From NCBI RefSeq assembly GCF_022815725.1, contig NZ_JALGRF010000002.1:868001-932000 (forward strand): a stretch of DNA of 64,000 bases, given 5' to 3'. A model generated the notes under the pieces. The model was not told where the DNA came from and did no database searches. It was given only the letters and a program-made list of their open reading frames with translations. Of this stretch, positions 55,043 through 63,795 are shown one piece after another (position 1 is the first letter of the stretch; every line of letters begins with the position of its first letter). Source of the stretch: Streptomyces sp. APSN-46.1. GTDB taxonomy: Bacteria; Actinomycetota; Actinomycetes; Streptomycetales; Streptomycetaceae. The translations under genes and the position numbers were made by a program.

Positions 55043-55458
55043 CCGAGAAGACAGAGAAGACCGCCATCACCCCCGACACGCACACCGCCCCGCCCGCACG
55101 GTTCTCGCACGGGTTGCGCAAGGGGAACATCCTCCAGGTCGCGGGCCAGGTCGGCTTCCTCCCGCACGTGGACGGGCAGCCGCCCACCCCGGCGGGGCCG
55201 ACGCTGCGCGCGCAGACCCTCCAGACGCTGGACAACGTCCGCTCCGTACTGGAGGCCGGCGGGGCGGGCTGGGACGACGTGATGATGATCCGCGTCTACC
55301 TGACGGACACGGAGCACTTCGCCGAGATGAACGGCATCTACAACGCCTATTTCGAGGAGCAGGGCCTGAAGGAAGCCCCGGCCGCCCGTACGACCGTGTA
55401 CGTCGGTCTGCCCGCCGGGCTGCTCATCGAGATCGACGCGCTCGCCGTCCTCGGATAG
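55039..55458 (+). CDS. RidA/YjgF-family reactive-imine deaminase
   Basis: 139 residues. GTG 55039 overlaps the iclR stop (GTGA). The family core is ILQVAGQVGFLPHVDG, RAQTLQTLDNVRSVLEAGGA, IRVYLTDTEHFAEMNGIYNA, and the end PAARTTVYVGLPAGLLIEID. The arginine expected to bind the substrate carboxylate is in PAARTTV. RidA hydrolyses 2-imino acids formed by PLP deaminases, which fits the adjacent D-amino-acid deaminase. Confidence 0.93.
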   Translation: MTEKTEKTAITPDTHTAPPARFSHGLRKGNILQVAGQVGFLPHVDGQPPTPAGPTLRAQTLQTLDNVRSVLEAGGAGWDDVMMIRVYLTDTEHFAEMNGIYNAYFEEQGLKEAPAARTTVYVGLPAGLLIEIDALAVLG

Positions 55459-55519
55459 CCCACGGTGAGGGGCGCCCCCCTGGCGGTGGGGCGCCCCGGT
55501 TCACACGCACTCGATACCA

Positions 55520-56851
55520 CTACGCGCAGTACTGCGCTTCCTTGCCGATCGAGCGGTACACGCAGTCCGCGTTCTCCAGCAGCTGGAGCACCGCGTCCTT
55601 GTTGCGCGCGGTCTCGCGGTCGATCACCTCGTCGGGCGGGTAGAAGCCGCCCCCGCCCGAGGCCGGGTACATCTCGAAGGTGTAGGCGAAGATCTTCTGG
55701 TCGCCCCACAGCCAGTCGTCGATCGTGCCGTCCGTGATGTACAGCTCGCTCGACTGCTCCGGCGTGTAGCCGTTGCTGGCCGCCATGCCGGTCCCGATCT
55801 TCTTGTACGCCGCGAGGTCGTCCGCGGTCAGGCCCGGCGCCGTGTCGTTGTAGGTGTAGCCGAACGGCCACAAGATCAGCTCGCTGTACGTGTGGAAGTC
55901 GATGGCCGCCTTGATCTGCTGCTTGCCGCCGACCACCCGGCTACGGACGAAGTCGGAGACCACCTTCACCTCGGGCGCCGACTCGGCGGCCGCGCCCCGG
56001 TAGGTCTCGGAGCTCCTGCTGCCGCTGGAGCCGCCGCAGCAGCCCCACTTGTAGTTCCAGTTCCGGTTCTCGTCCGTACCCACGTACGAGGAACCCGAGT
56101 TCGGCTGCCGGTTCTTGCGCCACGAGCGGTACGAGCCCGTCGCGATGTCGTACTCGCCGCCGTCCGGGTTGAGGTCCGGGATGATCCAGATCTCGCGGCC
56201 GTTGACCATGTTGGTGACGCGGCTCTCGGTCCCGTACTTGGAGCCGAACTCCTTGAGCAGGTAGAGGGCCATTTCCACGGTCAGGTGCTCACGCGCGTGC
56301 TGGTGGTGCGTGAAGAGCACCTCGGGCTCGTTCTCGTCCGTCGCGACGTTGTCGCTGATCTTGATCGCGACGAGATCGCGGCCCTGGTACGACTTCCCGA
56401 TGACCCGCTTGCTCATGATCCCGGGGTACTGGGCGATGCGCTGGTCGATCTCGGCGTTCGCCTCGGCGTAGTTGTGGTACTTCGAGTCCGCGGACGGGAA
56501 GTCCATCGGGCTCGTCGCGATACCGGGTTCGGAGCGGTCCGGCGGGCCGGGCAGCGCGGTGAGCTTGTAGCCGAGCGCCCGCAGGTTCTTGGCCTGTGCG
56601 GTGTCGGCGCTGACGACGACGGTGTGGTCCTCGACCTCGTCGATCGAGACACCCGTACGGAGCAGGGCCGTGCGGTCGGTGACCGTGGACGGCCCGTGGA
56701 TCCGGTACTGGACGATGGCCTCGTCCTGGGTGGCGGTGGACGGAGTGGGTGGTGGCGACGCCGTGGCGCTCATTCCGTAGGCGGGTGCGCCGAGTGCGAG
56801 CGCCAGCAGGGCCGCTGTGACGGCGGCCCTTCGGCGGGTGTGAAGCCGCAT
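55520..56851 (-). CDS. secreted M14 zinc carboxypeptidase
   Basis: 443 residues. A signal peptide ([20 protein letters not shown]) and propeptide-like segment precede a carboxypeptidase-A/T-like domain. Zinc ligands: His and Glu of HHQHAREH near 185-190 and His in AIDFHTYSE near 325. The catalytic Glu is in [11 protein letters not shown] near 395. [10 protein letters not shown] and [10 protein letters not shown] form substrate pockets. The CCGG stretch and final Cys residues suggest disulfides. It probably degrades extracellular peptides. Confidence 0.94.
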   Translation of the reverse strand: MRLHTRRRAAVTAALLALALGAPAYGMSATASPPPTPSTATQDEAIVQYRIHGPSTVTDRTALLRTGVSIDEVEDHTVVVSADTAQAKNLRALGYKLTALPGPPDRSEPGIATSPMDFPSADSKYHNYAEANAEIDQRIAQYPGIMSKRVIGKSYQGRDLVAIKISDNVATDENEPEVLFTHHQHAREHLTVEMALYLLKEFGSKYGTESRVTNMVNGREIWIIPDLNPDGGEYDIATGSYRSWRKNRQPNSGSSYVGTDENRNWNYKWGCCGGSSGSRSSETYRGAAAESAPEVKVVSDFVRSRVVGGKQQIKAAIDFHTYSELILWPFGYTYNDTAPGLTADDLAAYKKIGTGMAASNGYTPEQSSELYITDGTIDDWLWGDQKIFAYTFEMYPASGGGGFYPPDEVIDRETARNKDAVLQLLENADCVYRSIGKEAQYCA

Positions 56852-56979
56852 GCAGTTCTCCTGGGTGGGGAGTGTGGGGGGAGCCGTGCGGACGTGCGGA
56901 CAGCGTGCTCTCGTGGCATGTCCTGGTCAAGGACTCGCTGTGCCCGCCGACCCGATCCGGCCACCCCCACACGTACCGC

Positions 56980-58671
56980 CTACGGCAGGGCGTGAACCTT
57001 CGGACCCACCGCGTTGGACCAAGCGCTACCCGCCTTGGCGTCCCAGTTGGTCGACCAGGTCATCGCGCCGCGCAGCCCGGGGTAGGTCTTCGACGGCTTG
57101 AAGGAGCCGCAGTTCGTGCCGCGCGCCAGGCAGTCCAGCGCGTTGTTCACGACGGTCGGGGAGACGTACCCGCTGCCCGCACCGCTCGGCGAGGCCGGCA
57201 CGCCGATGCCCACCTGCGAGGGGTCGAGGCCGCCCTCCAACTGGATGCAGGCCAGCGCGGTGAGGAAGTCCACCGTGCCCTGGGAGTAGACCTTGCCGTC
57301 GCAGCCGTTCATCGAGCCGCTGTTGTAGTACTGCATGTTGACGACGGTGAGGATGTCCTTGATGTTCAGCGCCGTCTTGAAGTAGCCGCCCTGCGTGGAC
57401 TGCATGTCGATGGTCTGCGGGGCCATCGTGATGACGAGCGAGGAACCCGCCTTCGCGGACAGCGAGCGCAGCGCCTGCGTCATGTAGGTCGGGTTCAGGC
57501 CGTTCTCCAGGTCGATGTCGATGCCGGAGAACCCGTACTCCTGCATCAGCGCGTACGCCGAGTTCGCCAGGTTGTTCGCGGAGGCGGAGTCGTTCACCGA
57601 GATGGTGCCCTTCTCGCCGCCGATGGAGAGGATGACGGACTTGCCGGCCGCCTTCTTCGCGGCGATGTCCGCCTTGAACTGGGCGACCGTGTAGCCGCCG
57701 AGGCCGGCCGAGTCGAGGTTGAAGGTGATGGCCCCGGGCGTGGTCGTGGCGTCGGCGAAGGAGACGGCGATGATGTCGTACTGCGCCGAGACGTCGGAGA
57801 GCTTCTGGACGGTCGCGCCGTTGTTGAAGTTCTGCCAGTAGCCGGTGAGGGCGTGCTTGGGGACGGACGGGTTGGGGTTCGGGCCGCCGCCGGTGGTCGT
57901 GCCCGTGACCGCCGCCGACTTGGGGCCCTCGCCCGCCGCGTTGTAGGCGCTCACCTGGAAGGAGTACGAGGTCGAGGCCGCCAGCCCGGTGAGCTGGGCG
58001 GAGGCCCCGGAGACCGTCTGGACCCGGGTGCCGTCCTGATACACGTAATAGCCGGTGGCTCCGCTGACCGCGTTCCACGAAAGGGTGAGCCCGCTCGCAC
58101 TCTGTCCGGAAACAGCGGTTCCGGTCGGGGCTCCGGGGATCGAGGGGCCGGGGTCGGTGCCGCCGCCCCCGTCCGGGCCGAACACGCTGAACTCGTCCGC
58201 GACGTAGGCCGGCTGGCCGTACCAGCCGTGGGTGTAGACGGTGACCTGGGTGGTGCTGGGGCCGGTCGAGAAGGTGGTGGAGAGCTTCTGCCAGCCGCCG
58301 CCCGAGCCGGGGGTCCAGGTGGAGACGTCCTGCGTGCCGGTCCCGGTCGCGCCCAGGTACACGTAGGAGCCCTGCACCTGCGTGCTCAGGGTGTACGTCG
58401 AGTTCGGCTTGACCGTGACGGTCTGGCTGCAGCGGGCGTTGTCCGAGCCCGCCGGGGTGGCCTTGAGGGCGCCGGCCCCCGCGTACACGGGGGAGGAGAC
58501 GACGGCGCCGCTGCCTCCCGAACAGGACCAGTTGGCGAGGCCGGACTCGAAGCCGCCGTTGCGGGCGACGTTCACGTCGGCGGCCTGGGCGGTACCGGTG
58601 GCGAGGGCGGTGAGGCCGCCGGCCGCGAGGGAGGCCGCGCCCAGCAGGGCGAGGGAGCGTATGCGGTTCAC
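56980..58671 (-). CDS. secreted family-18 chitinase with CBM and fibronectin III domains
   Basis: 563 residues from GTG 58671. After the signal peptide (RSLALLGAASLAAGGLTALA) comes a carbohydrate-binding module (NVARNGGFESGLANWSCSGG). A fibronectin III domain follows (PGAPTGTAVSGQSASGLTLS), then the GH18 catalytic barrel starting HALTGYWQNFNNG. The catalytic motif GIDIDLEN supplies the acid Glu; MAPQTIDMQ and MQYYNSG are further family strands. It hydrolyses chitin. A DasR-like site lies upstream, consistent with GlcNAc-controlled expression. Confidence 0.95.
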   Translation of the reverse strand: MNRIRSLALLGAASLAAGGLTALATGTAQAADVNVARNGGFESGLANWSCSGGSGAVVSSPVYAGAGALKATPAGSDNARCSQTVTVKPNSTYTLSTQVQGSYVYLGATGTGTQDVSTWTPGSGGGWQKLSTTFSTGPSTTQVTVYTHGWYGQPAYVADEFSVFGPDGGGGTDPGPSIPGAPTGTAVSGQSASGLTLSWNAVSGATGYYVYQDGTRVQTVSGASAQLTGLAASTSYSFQVSAYNAAGEGPKSAAVTGTTTGGGPNPNPSVPKHALTGYWQNFNNGATVQKLSDVSAQYDIIAVSFADATTTPGAITFNLDSAGLGGYTVAQFKADIAAKKAAGKSVILSIGGEKGTISVNDSASANNLANSAYALMQEYGFSGIDIDLENGLNPTYMTQALRSLSAKAGSSLVITMAPQTIDMQSTQGGYFKTALNIKDILTVVNMQYYNSGSMNGCDGKVYSQGTVDFLTALACIQLEGGLDPSQVGIGVPASPSGAGSGYVSPTVVNNALDCLARGTNCGSFKPSKTYPGLRGAMTWSTNWDAKAGSAWSNAVGPKVHALP

Positions 58672-59026
58672 GTGGGCTCCGTGGGGGGAGAAGGGCGTGA
58701 GGATGTGGGTGGGGATGTGGGTGGGGAAACGAGCGGGGAAAGGAGCGGGGAAACGCGTGGGGGAGTAAGTCGGGGACCCCGCACACAAGTTGGTCCAGAC
58801 CAATCCTCGTGTCAATACTCTTTGCGAAGTGGCTTGAACTGATCGACCTCCGGATCCTGGTTGGCTGGTTGTCAGCGCTTTCGGCCTCCTGTGACATGTG
58901 CTTGTGGCACGGGAATTCCCAAGGCCCTGCCCTGCCAGGGGTGACGCGGATATGGTGCTGGGGCAAGGGGGGAAGGGCGCCGATCGTTTGCGGTCGCGCA
59001 GGGGTGTGCGCGTGCGCGAGGGTCGC
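58672..59026. other. divergent intergenic region, chitinase / tad locus
   Basis: 355 bases without a supported gene. It contains a degenerate G-rich tandem repeat (GATGTGGGTGGG and GAGCGGGGAAA units, 58686-58760), the DasR-like site with the chitinase promoter (58785-58820), and unassigned sequence before the rightward gene. Confidence 0.6.
58789..58804 (-). promoter_or_regulatory. DasR-responsive element (dre) in the chitinase promoter
   Basis: GTTGGTCCAGACCAAT at 58789-58804 is close to the dre consensus ACTGGTCTAGACCAGT. On the minus strand a TTGACA box lies just upstream and CAACTT follows 17 bases later, so the site lies between the -35 and -10, where DasR would block transcription until GlcN-6-P or GlcNAc-6-P releases it. 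Confidence 0.75.
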
Positions 59027-60004
59027 GTGAACTTCGTGGCGTACGGGGTGAACAGGGGGATTCGCGTGCCGACCGCCATTGCCGTCACCAGCGCCGATCT
59101 GGTGCTGCCGGCCCCTGACCGGCACACGCCGCCGGCCGTCGTACTGCACCCGCCGGGGCAGCTCGACCTGGAGGGCGCGCTCGCCGAGACGAGCACCCTG
59201 CTGGAGCGCCACGGCCATCTCGTGGCCGTCGTACCGCCCTGGCTGCCGCCCGCCACCGTCCAGCGGCTGCACACCGTACGGGCCATCCTGGAAACCGACC
59301 GGATCGCCCTTCTCGACATCGATCTGCCGCCCCTGGCCACCGCCCTGCTGGTACGTCAGCTGCGCCAGCTCAGCGTGTGCGACTTCAGCCCCGGAGTGCT
59401 CGCCTCCGCGGCCCGGCTGCTGTCCCACTACATCTACGCGGGAGCCCTGCTGGGATCGGTCGCCAAGCTCGACCGGGTCGCGGTCAGCCTCAAGGCGCAC
59501 GCGCGGTCCTGGTCGCCGAGCGCGCAGTTCGCCGTACTGGCCCACCCGGCGCCGCACCTCGTCAAACTCGGCGGCGGCGGGGCGCGTGGTGGAGGGGCGC
59601 ACGGCGGCGGGCCTCGCGCGGGAGCGGGCGGCGGACTGCCTCCCGGGCCCGGGTTCGCCACCCACCTCACCTTCGCGCGCGGCCAGCTCGCCTCCGACTG
59701 GGTGGCCGCCGAACTCGCCCCCGCCTGGCAGGTCCAGGGCGTGATGGAGAACCCGCTCCCGGCCGCCTCGCCCCTCTGGTGGGCCACGCCGAAACTCGTG
59801 GAGTTCGCCGCCGCCATCCCGGACCCGTCCGTGCTCTACCAGCTGGTCGCCTCGGTCCGCCGCGAGGAATGCCGCTGGTGCGGCTTCGAGCTCATCGGCG
59901 ACCGCTGCGGCTTCTGCGCCGCGCCGCTCACCGCACCACCGCCCGCAGCCAGTGCTTCGTCCAATCCTTCCAGTCCTTCCAGCGCGTCCAGATCAAGACT
60001 CTGA
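59027..60004 (+). CDS. hypothetical protein with C-terminal zinc ribbon, first gene at the tad locus
   Basis: 325 residues from GTG 59027; GTG 59066 is an alternative. The body is helical and without membrane segments (GQLDLEGALAETSTLLERHG, LLVRQLRQLSVCDFSPGVLA). A Gly-rich loop (about 185-205) and a terminal zinc ribbon (CRWCGFELIGDRCGFC) follow. It is 40 bases upstream of cpaB and probably transcribed with it, so it may be a tad-associated factor. No family name known to me. Confidence 0.75.
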   Translation: MNFVAYGVNRGIRVPTAIAVTSADLVLPAPDRHTPPAVVLHPPGQLDLEGALAETSTLLERHGHLVAVVPPWLPPATVQRLHTVRAILETDRIALLDIDLPPLATALLVRQLRQLSVCDFSPGVLASAARLLSHYIYAGALLGSVAKLDRVAVSLKAHARSWSPSAQFAVLAHPAPHLVKLGGGGARGGGAHGGGPRAGAGGGLPPGPGFATHLTFARGQLASDWVAAELAPAWQVQGVMENPLPAASPLWWATPKLVEFAAAIPDPSVLYQLVASVRREECRWCGFELIGDRCGFCAAPLTAPPPAASASSNPSSPSSASRSRL

Positions 60005-60044
60005 CCGGCCAGACCGAACGAAGAACGGCGAGGTAGTACGGCTC

Positions 60045-60746
60045 ATGAACTCACGCCAGCGCCGCGGCGTCATCCTTCTGCTCCTGTCGGTTCTGTGCGC
60101 CCTGGCGGCGTTCGGCGGAGTCCTCGTGGTGATCGGCGACGTCAACTCCAAGGTCGGGGCCGAGGTCGTCGCGTACCGGGCCAAGGGCGACATCGCGCCG
60201 TACAGTCCGCTGGCGGCAGGCCAGTTCGAGGAGGTCACGATCCCCAAGCGCTGGCTGTCCGAGACGGCCGTCACCGACCTCGGCCGGCTCAAGGACAAGA
60301 TCGCGCTCACCACGCTGAAGAAGGGCTCGCTGCTCCAGACGGACATGTTCGTGGACAAGCCGCAGCTCCAGGCCGGGGAGCAGGAGATCGCCATCATGAT
60401 CGACGCGGCGACGGGCGTGGCCGGCAAGATCTACTCCGGGGCCAAGGTCAACATCATCGCCACCTTCAAGGGCGCCAAGGACACCGACCCCTCGCGCTCG
60501 GTGATCATCGTGGCCAACGCCCGGGTCCTGAACGTCGGCAAGCTCACGGCCCTCGACAAGGACAGCGACAAGAGAGGCCCCGCCGAGGCGGTCCCGATCA
60601 CCTTCGCCCTGAACACCAAGGACACCCAGCGCGTCGCCTACGCGGAGTCCTTCGCGGAGCACGTCCGCCTGGCCCTGGTAGCCCCCGGCACCGACTCCGC
60701 GCCCAGCGCGGGCGACCGCACGTACACCCTCGACGGGGACAAGTAG
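60045..60746 (+). CDS. cpaB: Flp pilus assembly protein CpaB (SAF domain)
   Basis: 233 residues. One N-terminal membrane helix (GVILLLLSVLCALAAFGGVL) and a SAF/CpaB domain (VVAYRAKGDIAPYSPLAAGQ, LKKGSLLQTDMFVD, GQEIAIMIDAATGVAGKIYS-like segment). CpaB/RcpC proteins guide pilin export across the envelope in tad systems. The next tad gene (tadZ) is separated from it by the IscB element. ATG 60045 with CGAGG upstream. Confidence 0.88.
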   Translation: MNSRQRRGVILLLLSVLCALAAFGGVLVVIGDVNSKVGAEVVAYRAKGDIAPYSPLAAGQFEEVTIPKRWLSETAVTDLGRLKDKIALTTLKKGSLLQTDMFVDKPQLQAGEQEIAIMIDAATGVAGKIYSGAKVNIIATFKGAKDTDPSRSVIIVANARVLNVGKLTALDKDSDKRGPAEAVPITFALNTKDTQRVAYAESFAEHVRLALVAPGTDSAPSAGDRTYTLDGDK

Positions 60747-61081
60747 TAACGGGATCCCCCTCCTAAAGGAGAGGGCTTTCGGCCGCACCGGCTGAGGGCC
60801 GCCGTTACCAGCACCAGCCAACAAGACATATTTGGAGGTGAACGAAGTTGGCTACGTACCGCGTAGGACAGAAGACCGACCGAGCTGTGCTTCCTCAGCA
60901 GCTCGCTCTCGAATTCGAGTCAGCAGACACCCCCCGGATCGGGGACGAAACGGGGCTCGAACGCCGTGAGGCACCCGGCGCGGTACATGTGCGAGGGGAG
61001 ATGCCCGGCGCTTCACCTGGCGCCGGGCGCGTCACCCCCAACCGTGAGGTTGGGGAGAAGGCCCGTGAGGGCCATCCCGTC
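60747..61081 (+). ncRNA. predicted IscB omega-RNA
   Basis: 335 bases rich in stable hairpins directly 5' of the IscB core, where IscB omega-RNAs lie. Stems: CTCC/GGAG in 60757-60775; CGGCC (60080-type) at 60780-60784/60797-60801; GCC-GTGA-GGC at 60963-60972; GCCCGGCGC (61003-61011)/61020-61028; CCCCAACC-GTGA-GGTTGGGG at 61036-61055; GGCCC-GTGA-GGGCC at 61060-61073. Three share a GTGA (GNRA) loop. The guide would be the bases just before the element, that is the 3' end of cpaB. Ends are estimates. Confidence 0.55.
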
Positions 61082-62421
61082 GTGTTCGTCCTGGACAAGC
61101 ACGGCACACCGCTGCAACCGACCAGCCCCGCGAGGGCCCGCAAGCTCCTTAGGAAGGGCCGGGCGGCCATTGCCCGGCACACCCCGTTCGTGATCCGCCT
61201 CAAAGACCGCACGGTCTCCGAATCGCAGGTGGAAGGTGTGGAACTCGGGATCGACCCCGGATCGAAGCACACCGGCATCGCCGTGTTCACCGCGAAGGAC
61301 GGTGAGCGCCGTGGCCTGTACGCGGTCGAGCTCGCCCACCGCGGTGGCGCTATCCGGGACAAGCTCACGGCTCGTGCTGGCTACCGGCGCCGTAGGCGCG
61401 GCCGCAACCTGCGCTACCGCGCACCCCGATTCTCCAACCGCACTCGCCCCAAGGGCTGGCTCGCCCCGTCGCTGCGTCACCGCGTGGAGACGACCATGTC
61501 GTGGACCACACGGCTCGCACGCTGGGCACCCGTCCGCGCCGTGCATGTGGAACGCGTCGCCTTCGACACCCACGCGATGTCCAGCGGCGGACCGCTGGAG
61601 GGCGCCGAGTACCAACACGGCACCCTCCACGGCACAGAGGTCCGTGAGTACCTCCTCGCCAAATGGGAGCGGACCTGCGCCTACTGCGGGACCACCGGAG
61701 TCCCCCTCAACATCGACCACATCCACCCCCGCTCACGCGGCGGGAGCGACCGCATCTCCAACCTGTGCACCGCCTGCGTCCCCTGCAACGAGAAGAAGTC
61801 CAACCAGCCCGTCGAGGACTTCCTCAAGCAGTCGCCGCGCCGGCTGGCTCGCATCCTCGCCCAAGCCAAGACCCCGCTCCGCGACGCGGCAGCCGTCAAC
61901 GCCACCCGCTGGGCACTGTGGCGTGCCCTCGACACCTCGTTCGACACCGTGCGCACCGCATCAGGTGGCCGCACCAAATGGAACCGGCAGCGGACCGGCT
62001 TGCCCAAGACGCACACCCTCGACGCCCTGTGCGTCGGCCATCTCGACACCGTCACCCGCTCCCCAGCCCACGTCCTCGCGGTCACCGCGACCGGACGCGG
62101 CACCTACACCCGCACCCGCCCCGACAAGTACGGCTTCCCCCGTCAGCGCCTGCCCAGGCACAAGACGTTCTTCGGCTATCAGACCGGCGACTTCGCCCGC
62201 GCTGTCGTCCCCACCGGCAAGAAGACCGGCACCCACACCGGCCGTATCGCCGTCCGCGCCAACGGCAGCTTCGACATCAAAACCGCCCACGGCCTTGTCC
62301 AGGGCATCGGGCACAAACACTTCCGCCTTCTCCAACGAGCGGATGGATACGCCTACACCACCCGACCCGAAGGACCCACTACCACCCAGCTGAAGCAGGG
62401 CGTTTCCACGAAAGAAGTCCG
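60747..62421 (+). mobile_element. IscB-only element inserted between cpaB and tadZ
   Basis: The two flanking tad genes would otherwise adjoin. The right end abuts the tadZ ATG closely: the iscB stop overlaps it as ATGA. No tnpA is present. Left and right ends are inferred from gene borders only. Confidence 0.5.
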
Positions 62422-62425
62422 ATGA
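61082..62425 (+). CDS. iscB: IscB RNA-guided nuclease (RuvC-HNH)
   Basis: 447 residues from GTG 61082. The PLMP domain (VFVLDKHGTPLQPTSPARAR) opens the protein as in other IscBs. RuvC residues: Asp58 (GIDPGS), Glu157 (VERVAFD), His311/Asp314 (HTLDA). An Arg-rich bridge helix (RRRRRGRNLRYRAPRF) and an HNH domain (Asp212-His213 in NIDHIHPRSRGG, four Cys in CAYCG and CTACVPC) are intact. The same frame extends upstream to TTG 60848 behind GGAGGTGA, but those 78 codons coincide with hairpins, so I take the conserved core as the start. Ancestral to Cas9; expected to cut DNA matching its omega-RNA guide. Confidence 0.85.
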   Translation: MFVLDKHGTPLQPTSPARARKLLRKGRAAIARHTPFVIRLKDRTVSESQVEGVELGIDPGSKHTGIAVFTAKDGERRGLYAVELAHRGGAIRDKLTARAGYRRRRRGRNLRYRAPRFSNRTRPKGWLAPSLRHRVETTMSWTTRLARWAPVRAVHVERVAFDTHAMSSGGPLEGAEYQHGTLHGTEVREYLLAKWERTCAYCGTTGVPLNIDHIHPRSRGGSDRISNLCTACVPCNEKKSNQPVEDFLKQSPRRLARILAQAKTPLRDAAAVNATRWALWRALDTSFDTVRTASGGRTKWNRQRTGLPKTHTLDALCVGHLDTVTRSPAHVLAVTATGRGTYTRTRPDKYGFPRQRLPRHKTFFGYQTGDFARAVVPTGKKTGTHTGRIAVRANGSFDIKTAHGLVQGIGHKHFRLLQRADGYAYTTRPEGPTTTQLKQGVSTKEVR

Positions 62426-63792
62426 CCACCCGAATCCTCCCCGCGGTCGGCGACCCGGAAGCCGCCCGTGTCATTTCCACGCTCCTCAGCCAGCTGCCGG
62501 CCGCCGAGCCGGCCGGGCCCGTCCCCGACTCGGGCTCGCTGCTCGACACGCTGGCCCGGCTGGCCGCCGAGTCGATCGACGAACTGCCCGAGGTGGTCCT
62601 GGTCCACGAGCGGATCGGCCCGGTGCCCGCGCTGGACCTCATCCGCGAAGTCGCCCTCCGCTTCCCGGCGGTGGGCGTGGTACTGGTCTCCTCCGACGCG
62701 GGCCCGGCGCTGTTCTCCGCCGCCATGGACTCGGGCGCGCGGGGTCTGGTCGGGCTGCCGCTCGCCTACGAGGAACTCGCCGCCCGCGTCCAGGCCGCCG
62801 CCCAGTGGGCCGTGGGCGTACGCCGCCACCTGGGCCGGGGCCCCGACCTGCCCGCCGGACCGGGCGGCCGGGTGGTCACGGTCGCCGGGGCCAAGGGCGG
62901 CGTCGGCACCACCTTCACCGCCGTGCAGTTCGCCCTCGCCGCGGTCGCCTCGGGCCGCCGTACGGCCCTGGTGGACATGGACCTCCAGGCCGGCGACGTG
63001 GGCTCGTACCTCGACGTGCAGTTCCGCCGCTCCATCGCCGATCTCGCCGGGATCCAGGACATCTCGCCGCGGGTGCTTCAGGACGCGGTCTACGACGACC
63101 GGACGGGGCTGGCGCTGCTGCTGGCCCCGGCGGACGGCGAGCGCGGCGAGGAGGTGGACGAACGGGCCACCCGGCACATCGTCGGCGCCCTGCGCGGCCG
63201 CTACGAGATCGTCGTCATCGACTGCGGCACCCAGGTGACGGGCGCCAACGCGGCGGCGGTGGAGATGGCCGACGTGGCGGTGCTCGTGACCACCCCGGAC
63301 GTGGTCGCGGTCCGGGCGGCGAAGCGGCTGGTCCGGATGTGGGAACGGCTCCAGGTCCGCAAGGCCGAGGACACCGCGATGGTGGTCAACCGCTGGACCA
63401 AGCACACGGAGATCCAGCCCTCCCTGATCGAGAAGATCACGAAGACCCGGGCGACGCGGACCCCGGTGCCGGCGGCCTTCAAGGAACTCCAGGCGGTGGT
63501 GGACGCGGGCCGGGTGCAGGACCTCGACAACCGCTCCAGCGTGAAACAGGCGCTGTGGACCCTGGCGGGCGAACTCGGGCTGCTGTCGGCCCCGGCGGAG
63601 CCGCAAGCCGCTGCCGCCGCCGCTGCCGCCGCCGCTGCCGCCGGCACCCCGGGCGCGGCCCTGGCGGTACGGGCCTCCGGTCCGGTGGCGCGGCTGCGGG
63701 GCGGCGGCGACCGGGGCGGCGACCGCGGCCGGGACCGGGTCGGCGACCGGGGCGCGGTGGGCGGCTGGTCGCGCCGCGGCCGGGAGGACTGA
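62422..63792 (+). CDS. TadZ/CpaE-like pilus assembly ATPase
   Basis: 456 residues, ATG 62422. An N-terminal receiver-like domain (VVLVHERIGPVPALDLIREV) precedes a MinD/ParA-type ATPase with deviant Walker A AGAKGGVGTT (156-164; signature Lys158). VDMDLQAGDVGSYLD and VVIDCGTQ follow. TadZ marks the pole or site for tad pilus machinery. The C-terminus has a poly-Ala tract (about 12 Ala) and a GGDRGGDRGRDR repeat, both length-variable by nature. Cotranscription with cpaB is now interrupted by the IscB element. Confidence 0.9.
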   Translation: MTTRILPAVGDPEAARVISTLLSQLPAAEPAGPVPDSGSLLDTLARLAAESIDELPEVVLVHERIGPVPALDLIREVALRFPAVGVVLVSSDAGPALFSAAMDSGARGLVGLPLAYEELAARVQAAAQWAVGVRRHLGRGPDLPAGPGGRVVTVAGAKGGVGTTFTAVQFALAAVASGRRTALVDMDLQAGDVGSYLDVQFRRSIADLAGIQDISPRVLQDAVYDDRTGLALLLAPADGERGEEVDERATRHIVGALRGRYEIVVIDCGTQVTGANAAAVEMADVAVLVTTPDVVAVRAAKRLVRMWERLQVRKAEDTAMVVNRWTKHTEIQPSLIEKITKTRATRTPVPAAFKELQAVVDAGRVQDLDNRSSVKQALWTLAGELGLLSAPAEPQAAAAAAAAAAAAGTPGAALAVRASGPVARLRGGGDRGGDRGRDRVGDRGAVGGWSRRGRED

Positions 63793-63795
63793 CCG

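Noticed and set aside
56980..59665. Very long minus-strand frames extending the chitinase upstream
   Set aside because: The signal peptide and CBM start at GTG 58671; the extension is non-coding in composition and crosses the promoter and dre site.
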